Positions 1 to 12,913 of a stretch of DNA of 64,000 bases are shown here, one piece after another. Each line of letters begins with the position of its first letter. Position 1 is the stretch's first letter. The notes under the pieces were generated by a model. That model did no database searches, was not told the origin of the DNA, and was given only the letters and a program-made list of their open reading frames with translations. Source of the stretch: Oscheius onirici (lineage: Eukaryota; Nematoda; Chromadorea; Rhabditida; Rhabditidae); contig OW051469.1 in assembly GCA_932521025.1 (NCBI GenBank), forward strand, positions 6,584,398 to 6,648,397. Direction: 5' to 3'. Both the position numbers and the translations under genes were made by a program.

Positions 1-3000
1 CCTTCCTCAACAATTTAATCATGATCTCTTGCACGTTTTTTCACAGCCAAACCCATCAAACAGCCGACCCAGGTAGACTGCTCTCATCGTTCCCACATAA
101 ACCTTTCTGGCAATGATAGGCCGAGTTTCAAATGACCGTCCTGCGACTAACTAATTACCCTCACTTTTTCATCCACTGCGCACAGCAGGCAGAGAGAAAG
201 AGAGGAGGTTCAGCCGGAAGGAGGAGACCGTTTTTGGATTGCGCACCTGGCTCCGTTATTGACCTCTTTCCAGATAGTTAGTCAGATCGCGTGAGTTGTG
301 CCAGTTGGGTCCGGATGTCACGCGAGATGACTGTACTTCAGCAGCTACTGTTGTCACTTCGAATCTCCTTTACTGTTCCTGGTAGTTTCTGTTTTGTTAT
401 AATTTTGGTTTTCTGTAGTTTTCTTTGAAAACTTTACTTTCTCGAAACAATTTTACATTGTTTTTAGTTTCCTAGTAATCCGAATTTTAAATTGTCTTTC
501 GAAAAAGCTATTTGTGAAGTAATGCTGCCTGGGAGGACGTCTGTCTAACGTGATGCTCTTGCTGGGATACAAAGCCTGTAGAACCAGATGAAGCTAGAAT
601 CAGAGCTGTGTCTATTAGTCTAGGCGAAGTCGTTGAAATAGATATCATAGTACATGACTGTAAAAATAGACGATTCCTAGTAATGACATAATAATAGCAT
701 GGGAAGGTAACTTGGAGCAGGCCAACTACTGTAACCTGCTTTCAATAAACACGTACTAGACACAGTTTCACAGTCTAGCCATTGCTTGTTTGAATTCACT
801 TTTTGTCTATCACTTATCTGAATTCCTGTCTGTGTACTACAATCCTCGTTCCTGGACTACCAATTTCTCTCTCTGCCTTTGAAATCTTCCTTTTACTTCA
901 GAACAAGGATCTTTAAAGTTGTGATGAGTACAGTACCTTCCTCTCGCGTGTCAATTCAATGCTCTTTTTTCACTCTCTCTCTCATACTCGACTTCCAACA
1001 GCGCGCGGTCCTTGTCTATTCCCCGCCACAGGGGGTCATCCCGCCGGCGAGATCCAAGGTGTTCTGAAGGTGCCTCAGGGATAAAAAAGCACAAAATGAT
1101 GGCTGAGAATCACCGACGCATCTTCTTTATAGCCGGGCCTTAAAATTTACAGAGTGCCACCTGCCTACCACTCTCGGCCGCTTCAAAATTATGCTCTAAT
1201 CGAATCAGAATTCTTTGTGACTTTGACCTCGAAAGCGGGCCAAATCGCATCTCTTCCGGGAAGAGAATCCACCTGCTCTTCGTGCTCTCTGATTGTGTCA
1301 CCTATCACAGTTCTTATGGCCTTTTGAGCTACTCGCTCACAAAGCGAGCCGCCGTAGAGAGACGGTATTGCTCACGGGGAAGGCTATTGAATCATACTAT
1401 TGGTCCGTAGCGACCGTATTAAATCGGTTCTTATTTGGATGTTGAGAAGGTAAAGAACCTATCTTGTTAGAGGTGAATTCTTCAAAAGATTGGTGAGTGG
1501 CTAGCTCAAAAATGTACAGCTCTTTCCATTCAAAGATTGCAGTCTTGTGTCTCAGTAATTCTCAGAGACAATCTGCTTCCAATCTGGCTTAGTTTACTCT
1601 CCGGTACCTCACTGTGACCGTAAATCAGCGAAGAGGCAGATGTGAAGAGTTTATGATCCCCTCTTGAACAGAACTGCCAAATTCATTATAAGCGCTCGTG
1701 TCCTTGTCCTGTCTTGTGATTAGTAAATGTTTGCTGTCCTTGATGGCTCTCCTCTTTTGGGTACGATCGTTCATTCCTGCTGAGCGACTTTTCCTCCACC
1801 TCAATCCACTTTTTCTACGCCTACAGATCGCCAGCCCTTGGCCTTTTTTGCCTTCTGGCCTAGTCGACGACACGCGCGACCAATTCGGGCACTAATGAGA
1901 CGCTCAAACAACTATACGCTCTATTACCCGGCGCCTCTACAGTACTTGGAACTTGCAGTTTATTCGGGACCACGATGACCTCCTTGACCCTCTCTTCCCT
2001 CCCTCTGTCTGTGAATCTCCGTGTCAATGGGATAACGGCTTGTGTTGTCGGGATTAGCGGTATCTTTTGTGCTACCATAACCGCTCGCGCAACAGAGAGA
2101 CGATAAATTACAAGGAGATAATATCGGGAATATGTGTTTGACCATATAACTAGCCTTGATTGGCAATCACGGATCGGAATCTGGCAGCAAAAAAGTCGAC
2201 GGCAAACAGTCCAAGTCCAGGGTCATTATCAATGAGGCGCTGCTAATCTCTATGGGCTTTTTCCCGGAAGCAGGTCAATCCATTTTGGGGATGTGTTTTC
2301 ATATCAATAAATCAGAGAAACATAATGGATAATCGCCGGCGTGAGCAAAGGTGTTTGCTTCAATTAGAGCCGCTATGTAATGTGTCGTTAAAGGCTCGTT
2401 AGACGCGCCGCGACCTCGCCTTGTGCAATATGACAGTAATCCGACAGACGAGACCAAATCTACAGTTCGTTTCGAATCTTCCCAATTCTTTTGTCTTCTC
2501 TCCGAACAGTTCCTTAGCCCCCGTCTCAGGCACTATGAGTAACTGCTCCGAATCAGTGTGTCATTTGTCCCCGACCGTATGCCTTTCGACGATGATATCA
2601 TCAGATTCAAACTCTTCTTTTTCAGTCCAAAATAATGTGACTTGATTGGCTCATTGTTGCCCCGAACGCCTTCTCTTGTCTTCCTGTCGAAAGCCAAATA
2701 AACTCCTGCTGCTCCCAGACCCATTCTCTTTCGGGAAATTTATGTCTTGCGATACAACTACCGTAGTCAATTAGTGAGACCTCAATGTGCTCTCCTATGT
2801 CCCCGTGTCTTTCCAATTACATATTACTAATTCGTATGGGAGAGAGGAGGACGATCGCTATGGTAATTTTTATGACGGAACGCGAGAGTCTCGTGGCGAT
2901 AGAAGGAGAACATGTATGGCTATCTTATTATGCAAGTCGGGAACAATAGAAGGCGTTCCTTGGCGAAGAGACGAAGAAAGGTCACTTCAACTTTCAGATC

Positions 3001-6000
3001 CGTCCAGTTTTCTGGAATTTGTCTAACAGATCAATATAACTGTATCTATAGTAACTGAACTTGCTTTACTTAATTTGTATATGGTTAGACTGAATACGAT
3101 TGTAAGTGACTGTTAATAGAGCTCCTTTCTGATAAGTTGTACTCGCAACCCATACACTTCTGGCAGGATGAAGCAGATTATTTTTACCGATGTTTTGTCT
3201 CAAGATTCTACCGTTTCTTGGTAGGGCAGTTTGCGCCCTCGAAATTCCTCCCCATAATATCGTAATCTGGGATGTGTTTGGATCCAATTTCTTCAGGCCA
3301 TACGGTCATAAAATGTTCCCTACTTCTCTCACCCTGTCCTCTTCCTACTGCACAGATCATAAACGCCTCCTGGGCCGGCCAGCCGCCAATAACACACAGA
3401 TGCGACAATTTTCGACCATTATTTGGCAACAGATTGAGGCCGGCTGTTGACTATGTCTTCTTCGGGAGAGATCACATAATTGGATCATTACGGTAGCCAA
3501 TCTCTTGAGGAAATGAGGTAAGGGAGGGAAGGAGTTCTCAAGAAGGACAGGGCCGAAAAAAGTCGACGCTGGCCAAATTGGAATAGGTGCAGGAGGAGGC
3601 GCTAGCTAGTAGAGGACACTGACTCATTTTACCTCCCTCATCTTTTCAAATTCTTATCTGATTGTGAGCCTCTTGTTGCCTTGTACAAACTCTCTCCTTG
3701 TTTGTTACCGTTGCCGGAGTTAGGGAAACTACTTGAGAGTCTCGATCCGGAAGACATTCCTTCTTCATTGCGTCTTCAGTGCCTAGCACTTCGCAACTTT
3801 GTATTTGTTAGTTTCAGGATTCGAGATGATACGTACTGCCACCCTTTAGGTTTACTTCTCGATCTCACTCTAGAATGTTTTTCAATCGTCTTTTTCACAA
3901 TTTTCGCATGAACTCCAGAAAACGGGGTTCAAATACTTTAGATAAAGAATATTTTTTGAAACGAATTTCATAAAACTTCTTTCAACATTTGAAATTGTCC
4001 TCATCTTGGCCGACAATTTACTGTAATGATATAGTGACCAGGTGCCTTGAACACCCGCCATCCCAATGGTTAGCTCCGCCCACGGCGGTGAATAGCAGTC
4101 AGTTCCGCCGCCTCCGAGGACGTTTTCGGAGAGTGAGAAGACGGGCATAATAGACCTAAAGGTATTTACTACTTTTCTCTTCCTGCTACTATTGTTTTCC
4201 CGTTCAAATTTCTACCCAACTGTCATCTGCAATCGTTTAAAACGATTATAGCTGTCAGCTGCAGGAGACAGGACCTCCCAAAGCCTATTATAGCCTCAAA
4301 TCTAATTGAGACTCAACAGATCCTGCAAAATGGTTGTGACTTCTTCTACTCTCAATTGCCTAGAAGTATTTCTTGCATTATTACTCTGTCGACACCTTTT
4401 CTCTTCCCAATTACCAAGTTTGTTCTCTTCTCTGATTGTCTGCCATCAAAAACGTTGGAGTTGATGTCTAAAATTTGGGAGCTCTCCAGCATTTTTAAAA
4501 CCCAATGATTTGGGTTTTCACAGTTTGATACGGGAACACAAGTGCACAAACATCTCGGATCCTTTTCTAAAGACATCATTAATATTGGCTTTTTTGTTCT
4601 GAAAGCGCACCTAAAACCTATGAGCCTCTCTTGCCCTTGTCCTTTCCCTTGAACATTGAACAGTACTCAGAAACAGGATCACTCTGTCTATATTTCTGTG
4701 CCTCTATTCTCGCGTTTATGTCTTATGCTCTCTTTTTGTCCTCATTTAAAATCCATTAGACACTTGGCAAACTGACTGATCCATGTAGTAGTCGGATCTT
4801 CGGTCCATAAGCCACTTTGTGAACTTGATGAGCACTCTCTCTAAGACTCATTGAGTCACGATATGACGCTCCCATAAACAAGGAACTTTCCTTCATTAAG
4901 TGGTCTCGCGTCGAACCGTAATCCAAAAGCCGCTGTATTCAAATAGAGAGACTTATCCCACCATTTCCGCTTTCTACGATGCAAAAGACTTATAATTGAG
5001 GAAGTCCATTTGAGATGAGGCAAGTATAGACTCACTCTAATCTTGGCCGGCTGATTACAAGTCAAAATCTTCCATAAAAGATTTCAATTTGGTCTCCGCC
5101 ACCTTCACTTCCGATGACTTTTCATTCACTTTTCGAAAAGGTCGTCCAGCATATCTTCGGATTGATCACACTCTTTTAATATTCTGATACATCGTCTGCT
5201 TTCTTTTTTACAAGTCTCTTTAAGTCCTATTCGAGAGAGTTTTCCAAGATCTAGAACAGTATTAATCGAATACATCATTCCGTGCTCGAGAATACGGCCA
5301 GACTGACGTCTACTTTTGCATGAATTCTCGTAAATTCTCTCTCATCTAAACATCTTCTCATTACTTTCTTTTAAATCAAAAAATCCCCTATCATTCTTGT
5401 TTTCCACTGGGACTTCTCTTAAAATCTGCTTTTCTGTCCCCACAAAGGTCTGGATTAGTTGGGGGTGGGGCTGATAGAGCTCAACTGGAAAACTTGTTTC
5501 TACCGTCAAACTATTCGGTCTTCTTTGTCCTACTCTTTATTTAGTATCCGTGATCAGTTTTTAGCATAAAATGGTGGCGTGTTAAATACGTTTCGGAAGC
5601 TTATCCCCGCGACGTATGTGCTTGATCACGATTAGCTTGAGCTTCCTTTCGACACTTTTCGAAAAAAGAGGAGAGAAGAATTTTTATTGGGTAATACAAG
5701 ATCTGCAGATACGAACATAGTACTCATATTCCAAAAAACAATCATATTGAAAGGCACTTTTCTCTGCACAGAAAGTACAATACTGGTGAAGTCTTTCTGT
5801 GAGGAAATCAGGCATAGAACCTTTGCAAACTTTTACTAATTTCCACGTGCTTCATGATGAGAGTCTAGTTGTAAGTGTGCAGTTTGTTACAAAACTTGCT
5901 TGACTCTTTTGTTGTTCTCCCCATGCTGCACTTGCAGTAGCACGGATTGCACTCCAAAACTTCTTTTCTACAAATCCCAAATAGGCTTTTCTCTCACTCC

Positions 6001-9000
6001 CACATCCAGTTTTACAGTGTATTCGTTGTCTTAACAGCTTATCCGCTTAATGAGGTTCACCCCCTCCGCCTTCAATCCCTAATCTCGCATTTATTTTTCC
6101 CAAACACCAGATCAGCTTACTTTCCGGTTACTTATACCGGAATCCGTTTCATCTGGGGCACTTAGAACTGATGATCGTAATCGATCATAGTAGTACAGCG
6201 CAAAGGAGAGGCGATAAATTGTGTTGCGACAATCGTCTATTGAATGGGCAGAGGAGACACCCCGCGAGACATGGCCAATACCGTAACGGGGAAAGACCGT
6301 TATTAATCTTCCCAGACTTACTCACAGCTCCTTTGTCGGCCCGAACCGATGGCATTGTGCGGGGCCAGGAGAAACACAGACAGTTAGGGAGAGGTTATTT
6401 TGAAAGTGATACCGATCTCTGCATACAGTTGTATTCGAAGGTATTAGTTGTAATCCATCTGCTGGAGTGGTCCTCCTCAGCAATCAGTTCTATCATTTCA
6501 CAGCTTATTGTTTGTGCTATTTCTGTCGTTCAGTTCATTTGTAATTCTCTCCGAGCTGTTCAAGATCGAAGCTTACAACTCTTTCATCAACAGACTTCGG
6601 GTAGTTCTTTCCTCAAAGCCATGTTAGGGTTGTGGAACTCTTCAGATGACTTTCTTGGTACAGAAGAACTGGTACAGATTATGTTTCCTCAAGTAAAGTC
6701 TAATCCGCACAGAGTTGCAGAAACTGTTTTCCCACATCCATGTGAGTGTTCCTGTGGATTACTTATGGAAATCATAACCCAGGATAATCAGTCAGTGCTT
6801 AGTTTTTCAATCGGGCGAATCAAAGCTGTTGATCCGCTGGTAACCTGCTTTCCTCGGGTTGTGGATCATCTCGACTGGTAACGGGGGAAGAGTGTTAAGA
6901 GTTCTTTGACAAAGAGGATAGGTGAAGATCTCGGACTGAAATTTCACAACTGTTCGGGTTCGAAAAGGGAGCAGTCTGTTTTGCAAATATCTCCTCATCA
7001 GAAAGTCGCCTAGAATATATATTTTTCATGAGAAAGAGTCAAGGAGAATGGGAAGACAGGTCTCGGGCAATTGTCACAGTCCCGGACGCGATTATCATCG
7101 TTTGGCGTTGAATATTCATCGAAGAGATGTCCCGTTTCGTGAGTACAAGATGCGCATTGGATCCCTTCTCGCACTCTCCATTAATGACAGTCATCACTTA
7201 CATCTGCCTCGAGCTAATTTATTGATGTCTTCAAATTCATAACTGCGATCCTTCCTCGTCTCATTTTAATCTCACTCCGGGTGTAAATAGATGTTTTGAT
7301 TGCGGAAGCCGGCCTCTGATAATGATAGAGGAGGCTTGATGACGATTAGCGAAGCCTGTCGAAAAGGCGACGCGCCTGGATTATGTCATTCGTCGTCTGT
7401 AGAAGGCTCTGGGGTTCAAAAAACAAATCAAAAGACGGACTGGCACACGGCCAATGAACAGCTGTCTAATTCACCTGTCCGTCTTCTATTCAACATCATT
7501 TCCCTATCCTTCCACCCGAATTCGTTCCAAGTAACCTGCTCAAAATAGAGAATCGGAGAAGGTCAAGACTGCAGGGCTTTCACTTGATTTTGTAACTACT
7601 CTGTTTCTGTTGCACTGTACGCTTAGCTCTCTCATCTTGGCTACTGTATTTTTGGAGGATACCTGACGCCTCTAGATTCAATCGAGCCTTGGAAATGTCT
7701 AGATCATTTGGAACTTTTTCTGTGTCGGAATGTGATTCTGGAAATTGTTTCTGTTGAACCACAAGGATCCATCAGTCTCTTGAAGATACTTTCTATCCAG
7801 AAACAGGCCCCAAGTCCCAGGTTGCCCAACAATCTCCGGGTGATAATGACCCAATCAGGGCACTGACCAGAGCAAGAGCTAATCAACCGCCACTATTAAG
7901 CACGGAGAATATCATAACTGGCTATTAAGAGCTTTGCCGGTCCGTTTCACCTGCTCCTCATTCGAGGAGAGAAACCGCGTCCCACAATATATTTGCTATT
8001 TTAATCAGTTGGGGTAACATTCATACAAACACCTTCATCGGCTCGAGATAACTCTTGATACGTCAAAGCGTCTCTCCGACTGTCGGTTTACTGCCCCTCT
8101 GATCAGCAGATTTAGAGACAGAATTAAGAGCCATCCACTCTTTCCAGTTGCTTTCTCGCCGACACGTTCACTTGTGGGCAGTTTTCAACCAAATAAGTGG
8201 ATCCTTTCTGGCTTATCGTAAGCCCGGGAGTCGGTCACCTTGACGTGATACAGATATTGGAATCCCTCGCATTTTCACCTCTTTCCTTTCCTATATTTGT
8301 CTCGTCGGATTCTATTCTAGAGGTACAGAGTCGAGGATACGGAACATCTTTGTCTTTTCCATAGTTACCAAAACCTTTCTTACTTTTCGCGGAGAAGATT
8401 GGCTGTACAGCCGTGTCCTGGCTCCGTACCATGTTTGCGCGAACCCCTTTTTCCTTTCCCATGATGAACCATTGCGATCCCTTTGTCCGACTGTTGATGG
8501 GAACCTGCTTAAGACTCTGAACTTATTACCTCGATTGAAATAGACAGCTCGTACGTCACAACAATCACATATTTCGGTAATTGTCTTTCTGCATAAACAA
8601 TCGGGTTTTCTGAATTGGGTAAAGGACACATGCTTGTTTTCACTACAACTCTGCATCATTGGGGAACTGTGATCCTCTTACAGTAATCTACTGAAAACTG
8701 CTTTGCACTGTTCTTGCAAACTTGTAAGTAGGTCCGGTACAAGACTGATTTTGTTTTGCTTCTCCTAAAGGAGAGGCGGATCCCCTGAGTTCGGTCACAC
8801 TGACACGCTTTCTCAATGAGCATAATCTTTTGATCGAATTTCATATTCGCCGCTCTCTCATCAGCTTGTGTCGTAATCGTTGTTTACTGTACTTTTCGTG
8901 ATCTGCGGAAGTCTCCCCTTCCTCCTTCCTTCCAGCAGCTACCTCCAAAATGGAATGCGCGGGCAGCCCTGGGAGATAATCTTTTGGAATCCCCTTTTTT

Positions 9001-9657
9001 GAGTCATTTTGGAAGAAGATGCTGCAATCGTATACCATCGGGTCCCATTATTTGAAAACCCCAATATCGTTTCGTCTGAATCATACCGGCGACGGGCAGA
9101 GAAAGGAGAGAGAGACGAGTAATTGAAAAAGTGAGAGACCCGCCAATAGTATCATTTTTTATTCCTTTCTGTGAAAAACTTGGAATTTCTCCCAAGACTC
9201 CGTCATGAAATGCATGCTACAAAGTCAATTAACTTGACTGACAATTCGAAATTTATGACCCAATTGTGATTGTTGCCATTTCATTCGCTCATTCTCCCTT
9301 CCTTTCCCTCCCTCAAGATTCTACAGTAATCAGCTTCAGATGAGTGTCTTTTTCGCGGGAAGCCAGATACCGTCGCCGGACAAGAAGACCTCTTTCAACA
9401 GCTCGCCAGAGCCTATTTCGGTGAGTAGATGAGGAAGAAACTACTCTTGTTTTCAACTTTGCAAAACAAGGTTTCCCGGCTGTGTAGTGTGATGACATGT
9501 TTACTGACGAGGGGAACGGTTTTCGCCATAATCTTTTCTCCTTTTCAGTGAATAATCGACGCGTTTTATGCCAATTTTATCGTATTTGCTCTGACAAGCC
9601 TTTTCGTATTGAGAAGCATTTTTTGAGGGAAAAAGAGGTTTTTTTTTTCAGCCGTTT
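1..9657. other. Long gene-free region upstream of the cog-1-like gene
   Basis: I find no exon chain with consistent splice sites and phase here. Only short chance open frames are present, apart from one longer frame at 6171-6881 that is listed separately. The region ends at the first coding exon of an NKX6-class homeobox gene. Developmental homeobox genes commonly have large upstream control regions, so a cis-regulatory role is my inference. I did not recognise individual enhancers. Confidence 0.4.
6171..6881 (+). other. Unexplained 236-codon open frame
   Basis: One uninterrupted frame of 236 codons starts with ATG. Its length is unusual for non-coding DNA of this composition. The translation has no signal peptide, no convincing domain and no resemblance I recognise. 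The middle (about residues 85-115) is hydrophobic. No flanking exon with matching phase was found and no poly(A) signal is obvious. It could be a chance frame in the presumed cog-1 control region, a single-exon lineage-specific gene, or the remains of a mobile element. I would not call it a gene without transcript support. Confidence 0.2.
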
Positions 9658-12526
9658 ATGGACAAGAAGGAAAGTCGCAGCAGTTCATACAGCATCTCAC
9701 ATTTATTGGAGAAGAAAGACAACAGTCCCAGGTGAGACTTTTTCATGGGAAAACTTAAATGTCACTGGAAAACATCCGGAATACGGTAACCTCTGAAATG
9801 AGGACGATTAGCAGCACCTGGTGGCTTGCACACAGCTGCCAACAACCGCTGCTTTTTCCCGCGCAGTCTTTTGAAGTTTGCCGTAGACAGTTCAAAGTGT
9901 AGTCTCTGTTTCCGGACGTTCCCATGATGAGCAAGTAAGGGGCCGAACCACTTTCGGAGACAGTCTATTCATTACGTCTCTCGCACGCGACCATGTTCAA
10001 CAGTTCATCGGACTGTCTGTAAGTGATTGGCAGGTCAATATCCCGGGCCAGGTGTCTCTCAGTGTTGCGTCTCCACATCTCTTGCGTGTACAAGACTCCA
10101 TTTTTCAGTTCATCGAGTCTCAGTGACGAAGAGCCCGGCAGTCCCAGAAGCGGCTCAACAGAAGAAGAACGTTCCTCTCCGACAGCCTCAGATTCCACAA
10201 CCACCTCCGTCTTTCCCCATCTCATCTTCCCGACCTCAACCGGTATCCCGACTTCGCTCTGTGACATGCCCAGTCTGATGACCTCAGCCGGTGTTGACTT
10301 GAACCCTCAGCTTCAGGTATGTGCTGCTAAAAGAGGAAAGAAGCCCCATAATTTCCGCGTTTTGCTCAGTCAGCCATGATTTGTAATTATAACACGACGA
10401 ATTCGATGTCCCCTTAATGATTATGAAACCTGACCGACGCAGTAGCGAATCCTCATTAGCTCTGGAAAGGATTATATCAACGGCCTATTATAGACTTACA
10501 AATTGCAGACACTTTGGGGAAGAATAACTTTCAGAACGCCTATCTGCAGTTGCTGGTCAGTCAACAGTTGAGCAATGCGACCAATCCAATCCAGAGGATG
10601 CTCCAAGAACAAGGCAAGTCCATTAGAGGAAGCGGGGGATAATTATGCAATAAATATGCATATGAGTACGGTAATTAGGAGAACAGACAGTTTTGGGGGA
10701 GCACCTGCCCGGGCCCGCTGGTTACTCAATTCAACCGCCGAACCTTAATGATCATCTGGAAATAGAGAGTCTCTGGAAGGAGGACACCTGCCCTTTTCCG
10801 GTTCATAGAAGGGGATCTGTCACGATCTGTTTTTCCGTCCTCCAACTTCCATGTGCTGCAATTAGCTCAGAAATACGCGTAAATATTATCTAGAGAATGA
10901 TATTTGATTAAGGGGCTACAGCATTGATAGTCGCCATTAATGACTGTTTTCCACTACCGTCTTACAAGGAAACAGCTCAAAGAGATCTAGATGACACAAA
11001 TAGCTACGGTTAACAATCAGTACCAGATTAACCAATCCTGCTACCGTAATCCTCTCGCGGTGTAAAAGAGCCTCGTAAACGAATAAACGAATGCCCCCGT
11101 CGGGTCGTAAAGACGCCGCTAAACACAGCTAAATGATGTACAATATGTTGCCAAGTCGAAGCCCGCTACTTTGCTTTTCGATGCCCACATAAGTGGCGAG
11201 TTGAATCCGCTTCATGGCCTCTGAATAGAGACGTAATAAAATGATGAGGTTCAATGCGCAATCAATGCGCACAAAGGAAGAGACGGCGAGAAGAAGGCAG
11301 AAGAAAAGATAGGGAACTAAAATGCCCAATTTTCAGCAAGTCGTGGACTAAATCCCTTCACCTTACTCCCAGTACCTGGTCTGAGTTCTCTTGGCAGACT
11401 TCCAAACCCTCTCCAACTCTCTCCGAACAGTCTCACCCTCCAGAAGAAACAGAGCAGACCGACCTTTACTGGTCATCAAGTAGTTCTTTGTCTGATATTC
11501 CATCAATGAAAAATTTTCAGATCTTTATGCTCGAGAAAAAGTTCGAACAGACAAAATACCTGGCCGGCACGGACAGGGCACAACTGGCTCAGGAGCTGAA
11601 CATGAGCGAGAGTCAAGTGAAGGTTAGTCATATTTCGTCTTGAAGGAGGGCAACAATCGACAGTCCTATTGAGGTGTTTGACCATGAGGCCACACAAAAG
11701 AGATGAATACCGGGCGAACCGCTTTTACGACATGAGCTCGACTTGCTTCGCCTAGCCCATTGGCGACAAGGACAAATGGGACGGGGGTGACGCCCAAGAA
11801 ATCTTTGGTATCAGTCTTTCGTGGAGTGGCTAGTTCTAGACATTAGCTACATAGTTTCTTGAAAGTAGCCTTCATGACTGACTGTATTACCTGTCAACTT
11901 GTAACACGTTTGCTAAATGTGGTTCTTAACAAAAGTGTAGTGTCTCGGTAAGATCCAGGATGTGAGAGAGGTCCGTTGTTGCATTCGTAGTTTGTCTACT
12001 CTCTTGACTGTTGTAATTATAGTTCAGTTTCATTTTAGCAGTCATTCCTTCTACTGATTCAGAAGAATCTCGTGACTCTTGAGTTTGCAGTTGTTATGAA
12101 ACAAGACACCAAAGTCCATGCTAACTTCCAAAAACACCTAATCAACTCATAGGCGTGTGGAAGAGCCTAAACCTCCGCAACTCCTAATTCGGACTGATTG
12201 GTACCAGCGCCTCTTATCCTGGGCTCAAGGGCTGACTACCGTACTCGATGGCTGTCATTGAGTGCCTAAAACGAGCTCATCGCCGCGAAATTCAAAATTC
12301 AATTTGTCCCCGGAGACTGGCTCTCATGCAAATCGCGCAGCGAATAATCATGTCTGATGAGCTCTTGGCTGTCATCGGGACTGAAGAAATAAAGTTTTTT
12401 AAGGTCTGGTTCCAAAACCGACGAACGAAGTGGAGAAAGAAGGAAGCGGCCGATAATGCCCTGACCAAGAGAGACAGTGACGACAAAGGAATGCCTCTTC
12501 CTCCTTATATCGCCTCTCCAAATTGA
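9658..12526 (+). CDS. cog-1: NKX6-class homeobox transcription factor (COG-1-like)
   Basis: Nuclear DNA-binding repressor of the NKX6 class. Exons are 9658-9731, 10109-10316, 10509-10613, 11337-11479, 11521-11622 and 12404-12526. The start follows a TTTTTTTTCAG acceptor, a likely trans-splice site. Residues 10-16 read YSISHLL, an eh1-type Groucho/TLE-binding motif. An acidic Ser-rich stretch (LSDEEPGSP) follows. The homeodomain is split by introns after RPTFTGHQ and at QVK/VWFQ. It contains [13 protein letters not shown] and [13 protein letters not shown], the NKX6 signature. The third intron uses a GC donor (AAG/GCAAGT) and the homeobox intron is 781 bp. The protein is about 250 residues. 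One problem is that exon 2 leaves in phase 0 while exon 3 needs one extra base, so a microexon, a different donor or a sequence error lies in 10317-10508. Orthology to C. elegans cog-1 is inferred from the homeodomain, the eh1 motif and the 3'UTR. Confidence 0.85.
9993..10018 (+). other. Possible alternative first coding exon of cog-1-like gene
   Basis: ATG plus eight codons (MFNSSSDC) end at a good donor (CT/GTAAGT) in the same phase as the main first exon, so it could splice to 10109 and give a second amino terminus. That isoform would lack the eh1 motif. C. elegans cog-1 is known to have alternative 5' ends. Usage here is inference. Confidence 0.3.
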
Positions 12527-12589
12527 ACCTCATCATCAACCATCCGTTTTCAGCTAGGTTTTCGGTGAATAGCAGTCCACTTTCATAGT

Positions 12590-12597
12590 ATACAAAA
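12590..12597 (+). promoter_or_regulatory. lsy-6-type microRNA seed site 1 in cog-1-like 3'UTR
   Basis: ATACAAAA lies 64 bases after the homeobox stop codon. It is complementary to nucleotides 1-8 of C. elegans lsy-6 as I recall that sequence. It belongs to a set of three identical 8-mers in a 3'UTR of about 280 bases. Confidence 0.6.
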
Positions 12598-12678
12598 GAA
12601 CAACCTTTGGCAGTGATCTCTTCTTCCCAACCCTCTTCATGTATACAACAGTTTTTCTCCTTTTCGCCTCTGAACGAG

Positions 12679-12686
12679 ATACAAAA
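12679..12686 (+). promoter_or_regulatory. lsy-6-type microRNA seed site 2 in cog-1-like 3'UTR
   Basis: Second copy of ATACAAAA, 89 bases after the first, in the same 3'UTR and orientation. Confidence 0.6.
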
Positions 12687-12704
12687 TATTTTGAGCGAGT
12701 TTCC

Positions 12705-12715
12705 CTCATACAAAA
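12705..12715 (+). promoter_or_regulatory. lsy-6-type microRNA site 3 (11-nt match) in cog-1-like 3'UTR
   Basis: CTCATACAAAA extends the seed match to about 11 nucleotides of lsy-6 complementarity. This is the best of the three sites. Confidence 0.65.
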
Positions 12716-12913
12716 GCCACTTCGAGCCCCTTTTGTCTTGTGTGCATTTCTCAATATTTTTTTCGGTATACCATGACATGACCACATAACAATAAAAATT
12801 ATTATCTAGCAGTTGCAAGCGATAAAGCTTCGCTTCGGTAAAGCGAAGTTACTGAGCGTTGATAAGAAGCAGTCATGCTCAATCTCCACTTTTTCATCTT
12901 CTCACCTTTTCCC

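Larger units (their letters stand above)
12527..12913 (+). other. cog-1-like 3'UTR, poly(A) signal and short spacer to the F-box gene
   Basis: The 3'UTR runs to an AATAAA at 12791-12796. Between it and the next start codon (12914) is a spacer of roughly 115 bases. The spacer carries an inverted repeat (CTTCGCTT, short loop, AAGCGAAG) near 12828-12848. This spacing is typical of downstream genes in nematode operons. Confidence 0.5.

Noticed and set aside
3925-3945. GGGGTTCAAATAC as a possible tRNA B-box
   Set aside because: No matching A-box, acceptor stem or anticodon arm around it.
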